Assembly (NCBI RefSeq): GCF_001613325.1 | Contig: NZ_BDCD01000035.1 | Location: forward strand, 1 to 59,334 | Origin: Nocardia yamanashiensis NBRC 100130 | Lineage (GTDB): Bacteria > Actinomycetota > Actinomycetes > Mycobacteriales > Mycobacteriaceae | Direction of reading: 5' to 3' | Length of the DNA: 59,334 bases | In this document: positions 25,668 to 34,714 of the stretch, piece after piece | Position numbering within the stretch: position 1 is the first letter of the stretch | Layout: each line of letters opens with the position of its first letter | Program-made: the position numbers and the translations under genes | The notes under the pieces: model-generated | What the model was told of the DNA's origin: nothing | What the model saw: only the letters and a program-made list of their open reading frames with translations | Database searches by the model: none

Positions 25668-27494
25668 GTGTCCCACTACAAAGCGAACCTGCGTGACATC
25701 GAGTTCAACTTGTTCGAAGTTTTGGGAATCGGCGAGCTGCTGGATACGGACGCCTACGGCGACCTGGACAGCGAGACCGCCCGCGACATGCTCACCGAGG
25801 CAAAGCGTCTGGCGGAGGGCCCGATCGCGGAGTCCTTCGTCGAGGCCGACCGCCACCCGGTCGAGTTCATTCCGGACCAGCACACCATCACGGTCCCCGA
25901 AGGCCTGAAGAAGACGGTCGCGGCCGTCAACGAGGCCGGCTACTCGGGGCTCGGCATGTCCGAGGACATGGGCGGCGTGCCCGCGCCGAACGCGCTCATC
26001 TGGGGCATCCAGGAAATGATCGTGGCGGCCAACAACTCGGCGAGCTTCTTCAATATGGGCCCGCTCATGCACAAGGTCATCTTCGACGAGGGCACCGAGC
26101 AGCAGAAGAAGTGGGCGGCCTACGCCTGGGAGAACCGCTGGGGCGGCACCATGGTGCTGACCGAGCCGGACGCCGGTTCCGATGTCGGCATGGGGCGCAC
26201 CAAGGCGATCCAGCAGGCCGACGGCACCTGGCACATCGAGGGCGTGAAGCGCTTCATCTCCGGCGGCGACGTCGGCGACACCGCTGACAACATCTTCCAC
26301 CTGGTGCTGGCCCGCCCCGAGGGCGCGGGACCGGGTACCAAGGGGCTGTCGCTGTTCATCGTGCCGCGCTTCCACTTCGATCCCGAGACCATGGCGATCG
26401 GCGACAAGAACGGCGCGCTGGTCACCGGCGTCGAGCACAAGATGGGCATCAGGTCCTCGCCCACCTGTGAGATCACCTTCGGCGGCGACATCCCCGCTGT
26501 CGGATACCTGGTCGGCGACAAGCACAATGGCATCGCGCAGATGTTCAAGGTCATCGAGAACGCGCGGATGATGGTGGGCACCAAGGCCACCGGCGCGCTG
26601 TCCACCGGGTACCTGAACGCCCTGGAGTACGCCAAGCAGCGTGTGCAGGGCGCGGACCTGACCCAGATGACCGACAAGGCCGCGCCGCGCGTGACCATCA
26701 CCCACCACCCGGATGTGCGGCGCTCGCTGGCCACCCAGAAGGGTTACGCCGAGGGTCTGCGCGCGCTGTACATGTACTGCGCCTCCTACCAGAACGCCGA
26801 TGTGGCCGCGGCCAACTACGGTGTCGACGCCGAGCTGGCGGAGAAGGTCAACGACCTGCTGCTGCCGATCGTCAAGGGCTGCGGTTCGGATCGCGCGTAC
26901 GAGAGCCTGACCGAATCGCTGCAGACCCTGGGCGGCTCGGGTTATCTGCAGGACTACCCGATCGAGCAGTACATCCGCGACTGCAAGATCGACTCGCTGT
27001 ACGAGGGCACCACCGCCATCCAGGCGCAGGACTTCTTCTTCCGCAAGATCATTCGCGACAAGGGCGTGGCGCTGGCGCACGTCGCGGGTCTGGTGCAGAA
27101 GTTCGTGGACTCCGGGCCGGACCGGTTCAAGGTCGAGCGCGGGCTGCTCGGCGCGGCGCTGGCCGACGTGCAGGCCATGGCGGCGGCGCTGACCGGATAC
27201 CTGATGGCATCGCAGCAGAACGCCGACGAGCTCTACAAGGTCGGCCTGGGTTCGGTCCGATTCCTGTACGCCACCGGCGATCTCATCATCGCGTGGCGGT
27301 TGCTCGAGCACGCCGTCATCGCGCAGGCGGCGCTGGACGCCGGCGCCGACGCCAAGGACGTCAACTTCTACACCGGCAAGGTGGCGGTGGCTTCCTGGTT
27401 CGCCAAGAACAAGCTGCCGCTCATCGCGGGCGTCCGCACTGTGGTCGAGAGCCTCGACAACGACATCATGAAGCTGGACGAAGCGGCGTTCTGA
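25668..27494 (+). CDS. fadE5: Acyl-CoA dehydrogenase FadE5
   Basis: The 608-residue protein aligns closely, from memory, with M. tuberculosis FadE5: it begins MSHYK, carries VLTEPDAGSDVGMGRTKA for FAD and substrate binding, TQMTDKAAPRVTITHHPDVR, SLQTLGGSGYLQDYPIEQYI and ends in LDEAAF. FadE5 is a broad acyl-CoA dehydrogenase of beta-oxidation. The catalytic glutamate lies in DSLYEGTTAIQAQD. The stop is followed by a strong terminator at 27514-27542. Confidence 0.93.
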   Translation: MSHYKANLRDIEFNLFEVLGIGELLDTDAYGDLDSETARDMLTEAKRLAEGPIAESFVEADRHPVEFIPDQHTITVPEGLKKTVAAVNEAGYSGLGMSEDMGGVPAPNALIWGIQEMIVAANNSASFFNMGPLMHKVIFDEGTEQQKKWAAYAWENRWGGTMVLTEPDAGSDVGMGRTKAIQQADGTWHIEGVKRFISGGDVGDTADNIFHLVLARPEGAGPGTKGLSLFIVPRFHFDPETMAIGDKNGALVTGVEHKMGIRSSPTCEITFGGDIPAVGYLVGDKHNGIAQMFKVIENARMMVGTKATGALSTGYLNALEYAKQRVQGADLTQMTDKAAPRVTITHHPDVRRSLATQKGYAEGLRALYMYCASYQNADVAAANYGVDAELAEKVNDLLLPIVKGCGSDRAYESLTESLQTLGGSGYLQDYPIEQYIRDCKIDSLYEGTTAIQAQDFFFRKIIRDKGVALAHVAGLVQKFVDSGPDRFKVERGLLGAALADVQAMAAALTGYLMASQQNADELYKVGLGSVRFLYATGDLIIAWRLLEHAVIAQAALDAGADAKDVNFYTGKVAVASWFAKNKLPLIAGVRTVVESLDNDIMKLDEAAF

Positions 27495-27513
27495 CGAACC
27501 TCGCTTCGATCTC

Positions 27514-27542
27514 CCGGCCCCGCACCTTCGGTGCGGGGCCGG
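27514..27542 (+). terminator. Rho-independent terminator of fadE5
   Basis: CCGGCCCCGCACC and GGTGCGGGGCCGG form a perfect 13-bp stem with a TTC loop, followed by TGTTTTG, 19 bp after the stop. Confidence 0.9.
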
Positions 27543-27691
27543 TGTTTTGGGGTGGGCGCGCACGAGGTGCGGGCCCACCCGAATCCGTTATGGCGTGTCG
27601 CATTCGCGTGTCTTCCGACGCGCCGACATGACACGCAAGTTTCATTTCTGGCCTGCCGAGTTGTGTCCGCCGTAGCGGGTACAACTACGGC

Positions 27692-28330
27692 ATGGTCTTC
27701 CCGATTTCCTTCGGCTGGATCCAGGTGCTGCTCGCGGTGCTCGGCATCGTCGCGTTGGCGCTCTTGGTGACAGCGGTGTTCAAAGCGCGCAAGGTCGGCT
27801 GGCGGGTGCTCGCCGGACGCGGCGCGGGTGCGGTCGGGCTGGTGCTCGTCGCCGTCGTGATCCTGTGGATCACGACCCTGCTGCAAACCTTCCTGGGCCT
27901 CACCGGGGAGATCAAAGCCGCCCACATCGTGGCGACTCCCGTTGCGGGACAAGAACATCTGATGGACGTCGACCTGACCCTCTACGGCGACAAAGAGCAT
28001 GACGAACAGCACCTGAAGTACCAGGTCGAAGGCGACATGTGGGTGCTACAGGCCAATATCGTGGAACTCGAGCCGTGGGTGAACGCCATGGGCTTCCACT
28101 CCGGCTACAAGGTCACCCGCATCTACGGCCAGCGCCTGGACGGCGTCGCCACCAAGCAGAACCACATCTTCCTCAACGGCGGCGACGGGGACTTCTTCCA
28201 GGACATGAAGAACGAGACCTGGTACACCAAGCCGTTCGTCCGCTCCGCCTACGGCAATGCCGTCATCGCCACCCCGGGCACCTACGACGTCTACATATCC
28301 CGCGACGCCATCAAAACCCGCCCGGTCTAG
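27692..28330 (+). CDS. Hypothetical membrane protein with extracytoplasmic domain
   Basis: The 212-residue protein has two N-terminal transmembrane helices (about 8-30 and 46-70: VLLAVLGIVALALLVTAVF and AVGLVLVAVVILWITTLL), then about 140 residues that alternate beta-like segments (LMDVDLTLYG, LKYQVEGDMWVLQANIVELE). The C-terminal domain most likely lies outside the membrane. No Cys or catalytic motif is seen. I do not recognise the family. It stands alone, with a terminator upstream and a convergent gene downstream. Confidence 0.7.
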   Translation: MVFPISFGWIQVLLAVLGIVALALLVTAVFKARKVGWRVLAGRGAGAVGLVLVAVVILWITTLLQTFLGLTGEIKAAHIVATPVAGQEHLMDVDLTLYGDKEHDEQHLKYQVEGDMWVLQANIVELEPWVNAMGFHSGYKVTRIYGQRLDGVATKQNHIFLNGGDGDFFQDMKNETWYTKPFVRSAYGNAVIATPGTYDVYISRDAIKTRPV

Positions 28331-28340
28331 CCGGTTTCAC

Positions 28341-28817
28341 TCACGAACCCGAACTCAGGCTGCCGAGGTCGAAGCTGCCGACGGCGCCGCAGCCGCGCTG
28401 ATCGGGCTGGGTGACGTTCGGGCCGCCGGGCAGGGCGGGCAGCACCTGCACGGTGAGCGTCAGGGTGTCGCCCTGGTACTTCATCCGCAGGGTATGGGTG
28501 CCCGCGCTGGTCGGCACCCAGGTCACGTGGGATGTCGGCTGCTGGTCCGGATCGCCGGTGGCCTGGACCGACGCGCTCCCGACGCACTTGTCGTTGTCGT
28601 AGTAGCTCACCCAAGTGGTGGTGATATCGGCGCTGGTGTGGCCGCTCAGCTGGTAAGCGGTGCCGACCCTGAGCTCGGGCGTGCTGCCCTTGTCGCCGAC
28701 CCACAATTCCCACACCGCCGCCGAGGCGGGCGGGGCGGCGAGGGTTGCGAGCGCGGCGGTGGCTGCCAATCCCTGTGCGCCCCAGGCGATCCGCCCGAAT
28801 GCCGAGTTGATTCGCAT
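28341..28817 (-). CDS. Small secreted protein with an immunoglobulin-like domain
   Basis: The 158-residue protein has a signal peptide (IAWGAQGLAATAALATLAAPPASA, cleavage near residue 33). The mature part has alternating beta strands, including THTLRMKYQGDTLTLTVQV near its C-terminus, as in Big/FN3-like extracellular domains, and two Cys (CVGS and GCGA) that could pair. GGAAGGA lies just before the ATG at 28817. No enzymatic motif is seen; a cell-envelope or adhesion role is possible. Confidence 0.7.
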   Translation of the reverse strand: MRINSAFGRIAWGAQGLAATAALATLAAPPASAAVWELWVGDKGSTPELRVGTAYQLSGHTSADITTTWVSYYDNDKCVGSASVQATGDPDQQPTSHVTWVPTSAGTHTLRMKYQGDTLTLTVQVLPALPGGPNVTQPDQRGCGAVGSFDLGSLSSGS

Positions 28818-28929
28818 CCGTACTTCCTTCCATTTCGAATGGAAGTGAAGTTAATGTGTTTCAGAAATACCGCGCGCCCCCAGTTCCTCGGGCACCAGGA
28901 CCGGGGGAGCGCCCCCGCTGCGCCGATGG

Positions 28930-29748
28930 CTAGCTGTCGGCGAGGTCGGCCCAGACGGGAGCGTGATCGCTGGCGCCCTTGCCCTTTCGCTCCTCGCGGT
29001 CCACGTTCGAGTCGGTGACGCGGGCCGCCAGGGCGGGGGAGCCCAGGATGAAGTCGATGCGCATGCCTTCCTTGCGTGGGAAGCGCAGCTGGGTGTAGTC
29101 CCAGTAGGTGTAGACGCCGGGGCCGGGGTGGAAGGGGCGCATGACGTCGGAGAAACCGGCCTCGGTCATGGCTTCGAAGGCGTCGCGTTCCTGGTCGGAG
29201 ACATGGGTTTTGCCGGCGAAGAATTCGGGGGACCAGACGTCCACGTCGGTGGGGGCGATGTTCCAGTCGCCGACCAGGGCGATCTGGGCGTGCGGGTCGC
29301 GGTCCAGCCATTCCGCGCCGTTCTTGCGCAGGGCGGCAAGCCATTCCAGCTTGTAGGTGTAATGCGGGTCGTCGAGGGCGCGGCCGTTGGGGACGTAGAG
29401 GCTCCAGACGCGGACGCCGCCGCAGGTCGCGCCCAGGGCGCGGGCCTCCACGACCGGGGTGCTGATCAGGGACTCACCGGCGTTCTTGTCGAAGCCGGGC
29501 TGGTGCGGGAAGGCCAGTTCGACGTCTTCCATGCCGACGCGCGAGGCGATGGCCACGCCGTTCCACTGGCTGTGGCCGACATGGGCGACCTCGTAGCCGG
29601 CCGCTTCGAAGGCCTCGAAGGGGAACTGCTCGTCCTTGCACTTGGTCTCCTGCATGGCGAGCACGTCGACATCCGACCGGTCCAGCCAGGAGATCACCCG
29701 ATCCACGCGGGTGCGAATCGAATTCACGTTCCAGGTCGCGAGCCGCAC
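28930..29748 (-). CDS. xthA: Exodeoxyribonuclease III
   Basis: The 272-residue protein is an ExoIII/APE-family nuclease. Key motifs are RLATWNVNSI at the N-terminus, QETKCKDE with the metal-ligand Glu, VYVPNGR-like SLYVPNGRALDD, GDWNIAPTDVDVW, and the C-terminal SDHAPVWADL with the catalytic Asp-His. It repairs abasic sites and 3' blocking groups in DNA. Gene order xthA-GNAT-def on this strand matches Rv0427c-Rv0429c of M. tuberculosis. Confidence 0.95.
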   Translation of the reverse strand: MRLATWNVNSIRTRVDRVISWLDRSDVDVLAMQETKCKDEQFPFEAFEAAGYEVAHVGHSQWNGVAIASRVGMEDVELAFPHQPGFDKNAGESLISTPVVEARALGATCGGVRVWSLYVPNGRALDDPHYTYKLEWLAALRKNGAEWLDRDPHAQIALVGDWNIAPTDVDVWSPEFFAGKTHVSDQERDAFEAMTEAGFSDVMRPFHPGPGVYTYWDYTQLRFPRKEGMRIDFILGSPALAARVTDSNVDREERKGKGASDHAPVWADLADS

Positions 29749-29781
29749 AGGAAAACCTTTCAGCGATAAGGGGTTCGAAAT

Positions 29782-30741
29782 CTAGTTCTCGGGGGCGGCG
29801 TAGCGGTAGGTGTGATGTTCCAGGAAACCCATCTCCCGGTACAGATCCAGCGCCGCGTCGTTGTCCGCCAGCACCTGCACGTAGGCGTGGGTCGCGCCGC
29901 GCGCCTGCCCCCAGCGGATCAATTCCGCGCACACCAGCGAACCCAGCCCGTGGCGGCGATGCTCGGCGGCCACCGTCACACACGTCAAGCCTACCCAGCG
30001 CCGCCCGTCCGGGGCCGTGGTCACCGCACCCCGGCCGATGGCCAGCGGCGACGGCACGCCCAGCGCGGCGAAACCGAGTTCGCCGTCCCGGACCGCGGTC
30101 AGCACCTCCACCAGGGGCGCGCCGCCCGCCGCGGAATCACCGCCGCGATGCCGGTGCATGGACAGCCAGGCGCCGTCCGGGGCGGGCGACACCCGCACCA
30201 TCGAAGGGCCTTGCGGCAGTACCAGATTGCCGATGTCCACCGCCAGCACCCGGGTCTCGTGCCAGGTCTGCCAGCCTGGCGGCACCGGCACCAGCCGATC
30301 CGGCAGCAGCAGCCGCACCGGCAGCCCGTGCGCGGTGTACCACTCGCCGATCCGGTGCAGCGTATCGAGGGTCATATCCGCCGGGCCGTCCGAACCGCCC
30401 AGCGGCACCGCCGAATTGGCGCGCCCGGTGTAGCCGGCGCCGGCGCGCAGCAGCCAGCCGTCGATCCAGGCGCGTTGCAGCCCGGGCCAGCCGTCGGCCG
30501 CCGCCGCCTCCAGCGAGCGGATCTCGCTGGTGCGAATCGGCCTGGGGCCCAGCGTCTTCCACGCCACCACCCGGTCCCGGGCGACGGAGACCACCTGTCC
30601 GTCACCGGTGCGCACGGTGAGCGGGTCCAAGGCGATGAGTTCGCCGATCACATCCGTCAGCGGCTGCGGATAGCCCTCGGGCAGGCGGTAGCGCACCACC
30701 ACCCGTTTCCCCAGCTGCGGCTCGCGAGGCTCAGTCGTCAT
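29782..30741 (-). CDS. GNAT-family N-acetyltransferase with N-terminal SH3/Tudor-like domain
   Basis: The 319-residue protein has an N-terminal beta-rich segment (about 12-65, RVVVRYRLPEG...GELIALDPLTVRTGDG) like the small barrel seen in some actinobacterial acetyltransferases, a middle GNAT-like region and a C-terminal GNAT domain with the acetyl-CoA loop RRHGLGS and YVQVLADNDAALDLYREMGF. It corresponds to Rv0428c by position. Its stop lies 34 bp before the xthA start. The start ATG at 30741 overlaps the end of def by 11 bases, so the genes are coupled. Substrate unknown. Confidence 0.85.
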   Translation of the reverse strand: MTTEPREPQLGKRVVVRYRLPEGYPQPLTDVIGELIALDPLTVRTGDGQVVSVARDRVVAWKTLGPRPIRTSEIRSLEAAAADGWPGLQRAWIDGWLLRAGAGYTGRANSAVPLGGSDGPADMTLDTLHRIGEWYTAHGLPVRLLLPDRLVPVPPGWQTWHETRVLAVDIGNLVLPQGPSMVRVSPAPDGAWLSMHRHRGGDSAAGGAPLVEVLTAVRDGELGFAALGVPSPLAIGRGAVTTAPDGRRWVGLTCVTVAAEHRRHGLGSLVCAELIRWGQARGATHAYVQVLADNDAALDLYREMGFLEHHTYRYAAPEN

Positions 30742-31339
30742 GCCCGAACGGATCCGGGACGGTGCCCGGCACCCAGCTCAAACCCGGCTTGCCCCAGCCA
30801 TTGCGCTTGATGGCCTTCTTGGCGCCGCGGGCATTGCGCCCGACCAGTACGTCCACGTAGAGGAACCCGTCCAGGTGCCCGGTCTCGTGCTGCAGCATGC
30901 GCGCGAAGAAGCCGTTGCCCTCGATCTCGACCGGCTCACCCTTTTCGTCGGTGCCGGTGACCCGCGCCCAATCGGCACGGCCGGTGGGGAATTGCTCGCC
31001 GGGGACCGATAGACAGCCCTCTTCGTCGTCGTCCGGATCGGGCATGCCCTCCGGGATCGCGGAGGTCTCCAGCTTCGGATTCACCACGCAGCCGCGGCGG
31101 CGCACCATGCTGCCGTCCGGCTGTTCGTCGGGACAGTCGTAGACGAAGATGCGCGGCGCGAGCTCGTCCACGTCCTTGATGATCACCTGATTGCCCGCCA
31201 GGCCCACGCCGTTGGCGGCGTCCATGGTGTCGAACATGTCCGCGATCAGCGTCGCCAGTTCCTCGGGAGTCTGCGTGACCGGAGTGGTCGGACGGTGCAG
31301 AACCGGGTCGCCGACAATGCGAATCGGGAGGATAGCCAT
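30731..31339 (-). CDS. def: Peptide deformylase
   Basis: The 202-residue protein has all three deformylase motifs: GVGLAGNQ (44-51), EEGCLSVP (106-113, metal ligand Cys109) and QHETGHLDG with His151, Glu152 and His155. It removes the N-formyl group from new proteins. I chose the ATG at 31339 (MAILPIRI), since the TTG two codons earlier is unlikely. The insert around PDPDDDEE is longer than in enteric enzymes, as is usual for actinobacteria. Order matches Rv0429c. Confidence 0.95.
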   Translation of the reverse strand: MAILPIRIVGDPVLHRPTTPVTQTPEELATLIADMFDTMDAANGVGLAGNQVIIKDVDELAPRIFVYDCPDEQPDGSMVRRRGCVVNPKLETSAIPEGMPDPDDDEEGCLSVPGEQFPTGRADWARVTGTDEKGEPVEIEGNGFFARMLQHETGHLDGFLYVDVLVGRNARGAKKAIKRNGWGKPGLSWVPGTVPDPFGHDD

Positions 31340-31567
31340 GGTCAAGAGCCTAACGGGTGATGGTCGGGGACGGCCCGCAGGATGCTGTCGGTGCCGTCGG
31401 GCAGACTAGCGGCGCACACCGGACGGACGGCCGCGGGCCTCGACACGCCGGGCGGATTCGCAGAAACACGCCGAGCGGTACGCATCGGCAAGTCCGCGCC
31501 GCGTGGTTGAATGAGCGGCGGACGCAAGCACCACAATCGTCTGGTTCCAACTCGGCGAGGGAGCACT

Positions 31568-31954
31568 ATGGACAGCGCAGCGGCACGGAACATTTCCGCA
31601 AGCGGGGACGGCGGCGCTTCCGCGAGCCAGGAACTCTCCGCGTCGATCACCGACGATATCGCCGCCGCCGGCCACGATCAGGCCGCCGAGCTCGATGGCG
31701 CACACGGCCTTTCCCGTCGTGAACTCGACATTCTCGACTTCGAGCGCAAATGGTGGAAGTACGCCGGCGCCAAAGAAGAAGCCATCCGCGAGCTTTTCGA
31801 CCTCTCGGCCACCCGCTACTACCAGGTGCTCAATGCCGTCGTCGACAAGCCCGAAGCCCTCGCCGCCGACCCGATGCTGGTGAAGCGGCTGCGCCGGTTG
31901 CGCGCCAGCCGCCAGAAGACCCGCGCCGCACGGCGTCTCGGATTCCAGGTGTGA
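31568..31954 (+). CDS. DUF3263 protein, Rv0430-like
   Basis: The 128-residue protein carries a disordered N-terminus and a C-terminal DUF3263 domain, LSRRELDILDFERKWWKYAGAKEEAIRE, followed by an HTH-like LSATRYYQVLNAVVD and a basic tail. The family is restricted to actinobacteria; the helical pattern suggests nucleic-acid binding, though this is inference. The ATG at 31568 has GAGGGAG before it. The stop TGA overlaps a GTG of the next gene by four bases. Confidence 0.85.
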   Translation: MDSAAARNISASGDGGASASQELSASITDDIAAAGHDQAAELDGAHGLSRRELDILDFERKWWKYAGAKEEAIRELFDLSATRYYQVLNAVVDKPEALAADPMLVKRLRRLRASRQKTRAARRLGFQV

Positions 31955-32553
31955 GTACTAGGCTCGACGCCGTGAGCAACCCGACTTCGCCGTCCGGCGG
32001 TCCGCCGCTGCGGGCACTCGCGATGGTTCTCATCGCCCTCGCCATCGTGTTCGCGGGAATCGGCGCGATGTCCCTGTCGAGTTCGGACTCCTCCGGCAGC
32101 ACCGAAGCCGAGGCGAGCAGCACCACGACCACCGTCGCCAGCCCGACGGCCAGTGTCATTGTCGCGCCGCCGGTTACGACGGCGCCCGTCGCGCCCGCCA
32201 GTTCGGCCGCCGCGACCACCACCCCGCCCAGCACCACCCTCGCGCCGACCACCCCGGCCGCGGGCGCGGTCGACAAGTCGCTGCCCGTACGGGTTTACAA
32301 CAACAGCTACGTCGCGGGGCTGGCCGGCAAGACCAGGGATCAACTGGTCGCCGGTGGGTACAACGTGACCGAGACCGGTAATTACGGCTCCGGGAACATC
32401 CCGAAAACCACTGTGTACTACAGCAACAACTCAGCCAAGGAGAAGGCGCTGGCCATCGCCATCGCCAATGAACTCGGTGCCGGCGCGGAACCGCGCTTCG
32501 ACGGAATCGCCGACTCACCCGCCGGTGTCATCGTCATCGTCACCAGCAACTGA
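31951..32553 (+). CDS. LytR C-terminal-domain membrane protein, Rv0431-like
   Basis: The 200-residue protein has a short cytoplasmic N-terminus, one transmembrane helix (LRALAMVLIALAIVFAGIGA), a Ser/Thr/Pro-rich linker, and a C-terminal LytR_C domain starting at LPVRVYNNSYVAGLAGKT and ending in GVIVIVTSN. It is thus anchored with its domain in the envelope. The GTG at 31951 overlaps the previous stop (GTGA); a second GTG at 31972 is an equally possible start. The M. tuberculosis counterpart Rv0431 has been linked to membrane vesicle release, from memory. Confidence 0.85.
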   Translation: MSTRLDAVSNPTSPSGGPPLRALAMVLIALAIVFAGIGAMSLSSSDSSGSTEAEASSTTTTVASPTASVIVAPPVTTAPVAPASSAAATTTPPSTTLAPTTPAAGAVDKSLPVRVYNNSYVAGLAGKTRDQLVAGGYNVTETGNYGSGNIPKTTVYYSNNSAKEKALAIAIANELGAGAEPRFDGIADSPAGVIVIVTSN

Positions 32554-32678
32554 CCAGCCGAACCAACGGCCAGCCCCTGCACGAGTCATGCTGACGCCTC
32601 TGGCATCATCTTGACCGACTAGCAATCTGTCCAGGCAGCTTTACCCGTTAAACTCGGTACTCGTAAAGGAGTTCCTCG

Positions 32679-33377
32679 ATGGCTTCGTCCATGACTCGTC
32701 GCCCGTCCTGGTGGACAGTGACCCCGGTGCTCGCGGTCGCGGTGCTCGGCCTGACGGCCTGCTCCAACAGCCAGGAATCGAGTGACGTCAAAGGGACGAA
32801 CCCGGCAGTGTTCACCAGCTCCCCGGCCCCCGCGGGCACCAGCGGCGGCCACGGCTCCGAACACGGCGGCAGCTCGGCCCCCGCGGAAAACTCCTCCAGC
32901 GTCACGCTGAAGGATCCCGCCGGAGCCAGCGTCGGCACCGCCACCATCGCCCAGGTGGGCAATCACCTCGAGCTCACCGTCGAAGCCCACGGCCTCAAGC
33001 CCGGCTTCCACGGTCTGCACTTCCACCAGGTCGGTAAGTGCGAAGCGAACTCCACCGCGCCCTCCGGTGGCCCGGCCGGCGACTTCCTGTCCGCCGGTGG
33101 CCACTTCCAGGTGGGCGACCAGAACGCCAAGCCCGCCAGCGGCGATCTCACCTCGCTCGAGGTGCGCTCCGACGGCTCGGCCAAGCTGGTCACCACCACC
33201 GACGCCGTCAAGCTGGACGACATCAAGGGCAAGGCCCTGATCATCCACGCGAGCGCGGACAACTTCGGCAATATTCCCAGCCGCTACACGCAGCCCGGCG
33301 GAGCCACCGGCCCGGACGCCGACACCCAGGCGACCGGTGACGCTGGCAGCCGGGTCGCCTGCGGCGTCGTCTCCTAA
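32679..33377 (+). CDS. sodC: Periplasmic superoxide dismutase lipoprotein, SodC, apparently zinc-less
   Basis: The 232-residue protein has a lipobox LTAC with Cys28 and a Ser/Gly-rich linker. The Cu/Zn-SOD barrel shows copper ligands H114 and H116 (GLHFHQVG), H142 (GGHF) and H190 (IIHA), and the disulfide pair C121/C228. The loop after H142 lacks the two zinc His residues of the canonical enzyme, as described for the copper-only SodC of M. tuberculosis. GDAGSRVACGVV at the C-terminus is intact. AAAGGAG precedes the ATG at 32679. Order matches Rv0432. Confidence 0.93.
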   Translation: MASSMTRRPSWWTVTPVLAVAVLGLTACSNSQESSDVKGTNPAVFTSSPAPAGTSGGHGSEHGGSSAPAENSSSVTLKDPAGASVGTATIAQVGNHLELTVEAHGLKPGFHGLHFHQVGKCEANSTAPSGGPAGDFLSAGGHFQVGDQNAKPASGDLTSLEVRSDGSAKLVTTTDAVKLDDIKGKALIIHASADNFGNIPSRYTQPGGATGPDADTQATGDAGSRVACGVVS

Positions 33378-33391
33378 CCACAAGGTGAGCC

Positions 33392-34540
33392 ATGGCCGGG
33401 GCAGGCATCAAGAAGGTCCCCTTCAACTCATCGCCTCGGCCCACGCTCGGCGTGGAATGGGAAGTGGCGCTGGTCGACAAGCAGACCCGCGACCTTTCCA
33501 ATACGGCCGCAGCGGTTTTCGACGCCTGTAGTGAGCTGCGGTCCGCCCAGGGCGCACCGCTGCTCACCAAGGAACTGCTGAAGAACACCGTCGAGATCGT
33601 CTCCGGCGTGCACGACACCGTCGGCGAGGTCGTCGACGAACTGCACAGCACCATGGACACGGTGCGGCGCGCGGCGGATCCGCTCGGCGTCGATCTGTTC
33701 TGCGCGGGCACCCATCCGTTCGCGCAGTGGTCGAGCCAACAGCTCACGCGCAGTCCGCATTACGACGAACTCATCGAGCGCACCCAGTGGTGGGGGCGGC
33801 AGATGCTGATCTGGGGCGTGCACGTGCACGTCGGGGTCTCGCATCCGGAGAAGGTCTTCCCGATCCTCAACAGCCTGCTCACCACCTACCCGCATCTGCT
33901 GGCGCTGTCCGCCTCCTCGCCGATGTGGGCGGGCGTGGACACCGGCTATGCCAGCAACCGCGCCTTGATGTTCCAGCAGCTGCCCACCGCCGGATTGCCC
34001 TTCCAGTTCGAAAACTGGACGCAATTCGAGGGATTCGTGCACGACCAGACGAAAACCGGTGTGTTCGAACAACTCGGCGGCATGCACTGGGATATTCGCC
34101 CGGCGCCCAAGTGGGGCACCATCGAGGTGCGCATCTGCGACGGAACACCCACGCGCACAGAACTATCCGCGCTGGTCGCGCTCATTCACAGCCTGATCGT
34201 CGATCTGGACCGGCGGGTGGAGGCGGGGGAGACGCTGCCGACTCCGTTGCCGCCCTGGCATGTTCAGGAGAACAAGTGGCGCGCGGCCCGGTACGGGCTG
34301 GACGCCATCATCATCACCGATGCCGACAGCAACGAGCGGCTGGTCACCGACGACCTCGACGATCTGCTGAACCGGCTGGAACCGGTCGCCAAGAGCCTGG
34401 GCTGCGAGAACGAACTCGCGCTGGTCGCCGAGATCCCCAAGCGCGGTGCCTCCTATCAGCGGCAACGGCGGGTCGCCGCCGCCACCCAGGGCGATCTGGT
34501 GGCCGTGGTGGACTCGCTCGTCAAGGAGCTCGACCAGTAG
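33392..34540 (+). CDS. ybdK: Carboxylate-amine ligase, YbdK/glutamate-cysteine ligase type 2 family
   Basis: The 382-residue protein starts with SSPRPTLGVEWEVALVDK, the conserved substrate- and metal-binding start of the GCS2 family, and contains HVHVGVSHPEK and APKWGTIEVRICDGTPT. The family has weak glutamate-cysteine ligase activity and its true substrate is unclear. Actinobacteria of this group use mycothiol, so glutathione synthesis is not expected. The ATG at 33392 follows AAGGTGAG and lies 14 bp after sodC, suggesting an operon (Rv0432-Rv0433 order). Confidence 0.88.
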   Translation: MAGAGIKKVPFNSSPRPTLGVEWEVALVDKQTRDLSNTAAAVFDACSELRSAQGAPLLTKELLKNTVEIVSGVHDTVGEVVDELHSTMDTVRRAADPLGVDLFCAGTHPFAQWSSQQLTRSPHYDELIERTQWWGRQMLIWGVHVHVGVSHPEKVFPILNSLLTTYPHLLALSASSPMWAGVDTGYASNRALMFQQLPTAGLPFQFENWTQFEGFVHDQTKTGVFEQLGGMHWDIRPAPKWGTIEVRICDGTPTRTELSALVALIHSLIVDLDRRVEAGETLPTPLPPWHVQENKWRAARYGLDAIIITDADSNERLVTDDLDDLLNRLEPVAKSLGCENELALVAEIPKRGASYQRQRRVAAATQGDLVAVVDSLVKELDQ

Positions 34541-34702
34541 CCGCCCGATCGCACGGCGTCCGATTTCCGATGTGAGATTGCCTACCCGTCCGGCGTACGT
34601 CGTACCCGCTGGCCAGCGCGGACCCCGCCGCGACCGGGGGCTGTTCATCTCGGTCCGGAGGCCGTGTTCAACTACCCGGGCGGGTCGCGTTCATGTGACG
34701 TT

Positions 34703-34714
34703 TACTATGGCTGG
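34703..34714 (+). promoter_or_regulatory. -10 element for a leaderless transcript of the PAP2 gene
   Basis: TACTAT at 34703-34708 is followed by six bases and then the ATG at 34715. That is the spacing expected when transcription starts at the A of the start codon. No ribosome binding site precedes the ATG. No clear -35 is present. Confidence 0.45.

Noticed and set aside
25638..27578. 646-codon minus-strand frame opposite fadE5
   Set aside because: Fully antisense to a well-conserved gene, no ribosome binding site, no recognisable domain.
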